Assembly (NCBI GenBank): GCA_019351895.1
Contig: JABBOH010000020.1
Span: forward strand, 1 to 64,000
Length of the DNA: 64,000 nt
Source: Pseudomonadota bacterium
Lineage (GTDB): Bacteria > Pseudomonadota > Alphaproteobacteria > Acetobacterales > Acetobacteraceae
Reading direction: 5' to 3'
Shown here one piece after another: positions 62,713 through 64,000 of this stretch. Made by a program: the position numbers and the translations under genes. Below the pieces are notes generated by a model. It made no database searches. It was not told the DNA's origin and saw only the letters and a program-made list of their open reading frames with translations. Each line of letters opens with the position of its first letter. Position 1 is the stretch's first letter.

Positions 62713-64000
62713 CTAATGCGGCGGGATCATCCAGGGCAGGATGTACTGCTGCAACAGTGCGAGAATGCCGACGAGCAGCGTCATGAACACGCTGTGCTTG
62801 AAGGTGCGGCTGAACACCTTGCCTTCTTGTCCCACGAGATCGGTCACCGAAACGCCGGTCGCGATGTTCTGTGGCGAGATCATCTTGCCCATGACGCCGC
62901 CCGATGAGTTGGTGGCCGCGAACAGCACCGGGTTGAGCTTGAGCTGGTTGGCGGCGACCACCTGCAGATTGCCGAAGAGCGCGTTGCCGGAGGTATCCGA
63001 CCCCGAGAGAAAGACGGCGATCCAGCCAAGGAAGGCCGAGGCCAAGGGGAAAAGAATACCGCCGAGCGAGGCGACCGCCTTGCCGAGCGTGTAAGTCATG
63101 CCGCCGTAGTTCATCACATAGGCCAGCCCGATGATGAAGACGACGGTGATGATGGCGTAGCGCAGCTGCACGAAGGTGCGCAGGAAGCAGCTGATGAAGT
63201 CGCCAAAGCTCACCCGCAGCAGCATGGCGGTGAGGGCCGCCGAGAAGAAGATGGCGGTGCCCGTCGCAAGCGGCTGGAAATCCCAGATCGCCGCGTAGGG
63301 GCGCCCGTAGAGGGTGATGAAGACCGCGTGGTCGAGCCCGGGCCAGGGCACCTTGACCTCGCCGATCGAGAAGATTTTGAAGCTCGTCCAGATGATGACG
63401 ACGGCGGAGACGAGCGCCCAGGGCAGCCAGCCCTGCCAGCCTGATATCTGCGACAGCCGCCCTTGCGCCGAAGTATGATGCTTCATCGCGAATTCAGGGT
63501 TGGGCGCCGGTTTCCAGACCTGAAGGAAAGCGATAGAGACGACGAGCGAAACCAGCGAGGCGAGCACGTCCGTCAGACGGTAGTTGATATAGTTTGCGGT
63601 GATGAACTGCGTGACCGCGAAACTGCCGCCCGCGACAAACAGGAACGGCGCCAGCGCGCGCACCGAGCGCAGGCCGCCGAAGACAAACATGACGTAGAAG
63701 GGCAGGAAAAACGCGAAGAGCGGCAGCTGCCGCCCGACCATCTGCCCGAGCTGCACGTCAGGCAGATGCGTCACCGTGCCAAGCACAGTGATTGGCACGC
63801 CGAGCGCGCCGAAGGCGACGGGCGCGGTGTCGAAGATCAGCGTGTAGGTCAGCGCTTCCAGCGGCGCCCAGCCAATCATGATGAGGACCGACGAGATGAT
63901 CGCGACCGGGGTGCCGAAGCCCGCGATTCCTTCCAGCAGGGCGCCGAAGGAGAAGGCGAGCACGACGAGCACGACGCGCCGGTCGTCGGGCAGATGGTCG
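62713..64000 (-). CDS. lldP: L-lactate permease (LldP/LctP family), N-terminus beyond the window
   Basis: The frame is open to the window edge, so the N-terminal part of this permease is missing and about 428 residues are visible. Typical LctP stretches are LAFSFGALLEGIAGFGTPVAI, GWAPLEALTYTLIFDTAPVAFGALGVPITVLG, SAFLGWIAVFLSGSDTSGNALFGNLQVVAA and SGGVMGKMISPQNIATG, with many hydrophobic segments. It imports lactate (and glycolate in relatives) with protons. The true start lies upstream of 64000; the track start at 63972 is an internal GTG. It converges on thiC. Confidence 0.93.
   Translation of the reverse strand, partial: DHLPDDRRVVLVVLAFSFGALLEGIAGFGTPVAIISSVLIMIGWAPLEALTYTLIFDTAPVAFGALGVPITVLGTVTHLPDVQLGQMVGRQLPLFAFFLPFYVMFVFGGLRSVRALAPFLFVAGGSFAVTQFITANYINYRLTDVLASLVSLVVSIAFLQVWKPAPNPEFAMKHHTSAQGRLSQISGWQGWLPWALVSAVVIIWTSFKIFSIGEVKVPWPGLDHAVFITLYGRPYAAIWDFQPLATGTAIFFSAALTAMLLRVSFGDFISCFLRTFVQLRYAIITVVFIIGLAYVMNYGGMTYTLGKAVASLGGILFPLASAFLGWIAVFLSGSDTSGNALFGNLQVVAANQLKLNPVLFAATNSSGGVMGKMISPQNIATGVSVTDLVGQEGKVFSRTFKHSVFMTLLVGILALLQQYILPWMIPPH

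Overview
The window is a gene-dense, GC-rich stretch of chromosome from an alphaproteobacterium, most likely a member of the Hyphomicrobiales (Rhizobiales). The evidence is the SUF order sufD-sufS-sufT-sufA, an AddAB rather than RecBCD repair nuclease, a moc-type diiron oxygenase set, a phn C-P lyase operon with PhnN, a DUF3309 peptide, SYLF-domain exported proteins, and pervasive ATGA/GTGA/TTGA start-stop overlaps. The order or species cannot be proved from the sequence alone. I saw no insertion sequence, prophage, CRISPR array, tRNA or rRNA gene.

Layout. 1-2754: end of a SUF iron-sulfur assembly operon (sufD partial, sufS, sufT, sufA). 2793-12124: reductive pyrimidine catabolism. A divergent dihydropyrimidinase faces an operon of dihydropyrimidine dehydrogenase subunits (preT, preA), an N-carbamoyl-beta-alanine-type amidase and a four-gene ABC importer of the NMT1/THI5 binding-protein class. 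12273-17470: a branched-chain-amino-acid-type ABC importer (livJ, livH, a fused livM-livG, livF), followed by yaiI and a membrane GGDEF cyclase.

19013-23688: a compact cluster resembling rhizopine genes mocCDEF: a TIM-barrel isomerase, an FAD ferredoxin reductase, a Rieske ferredoxin and a diiron desaturase-fold oxygenase. A divergent LacI regulator and a candidate operator lie beside it. This is the best candidate for an uncharacterised catabolic system. 23703-33232: thioesterase, trxA, a GT9-like glycosyltransferase, addA, addB, a sugar-1-phosphate nucleotidyltransferase and tsaE. 33356-34549: ferredoxin-NADP reductase and a 51-residue DUF3309-like membrane peptide missing from the ORF track. 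34643-39406: the stress trio prkA-yeaH-spoVR.

39680-45000: fucU, yoaK-like and psiE genes in one operon, a MetX-fold acyltransferase/hydrolase, a DUF892 ferritin-like protein and two paralogous exported SYLF-domain proteins. 45243-55182: carbon-phosphorus lyase genes phnGHIJKLMN, a second divergent phnM, and phnDCE. The phnG and phnD control regions share an identical 15-base palindromic element, which points to one repressor (a PhnF-type GntR protein is the obvious candidate, but none is encoded here). 55331-64000: TMEM175-like channel, GAF protein, methyl-accepting chemotaxis protein, YbaK-type deacylase, a probable cis-3-hydroxy-L-proline dehydratase, a TPP riboswitch with an enlarged linker in front of thiC, and the 3' part of a lactate permease gene.

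The overall theme is scavenging. Pyrimidines supply nitrogen, phosphonates supply phosphorus, inositol-like or methylated compounds and hydroxyproline supply carbon, and lactate is imported. Start codons were moved from the ORF track wherever an overlap, a Shine-Dalgarno sequence or family length argued for it.
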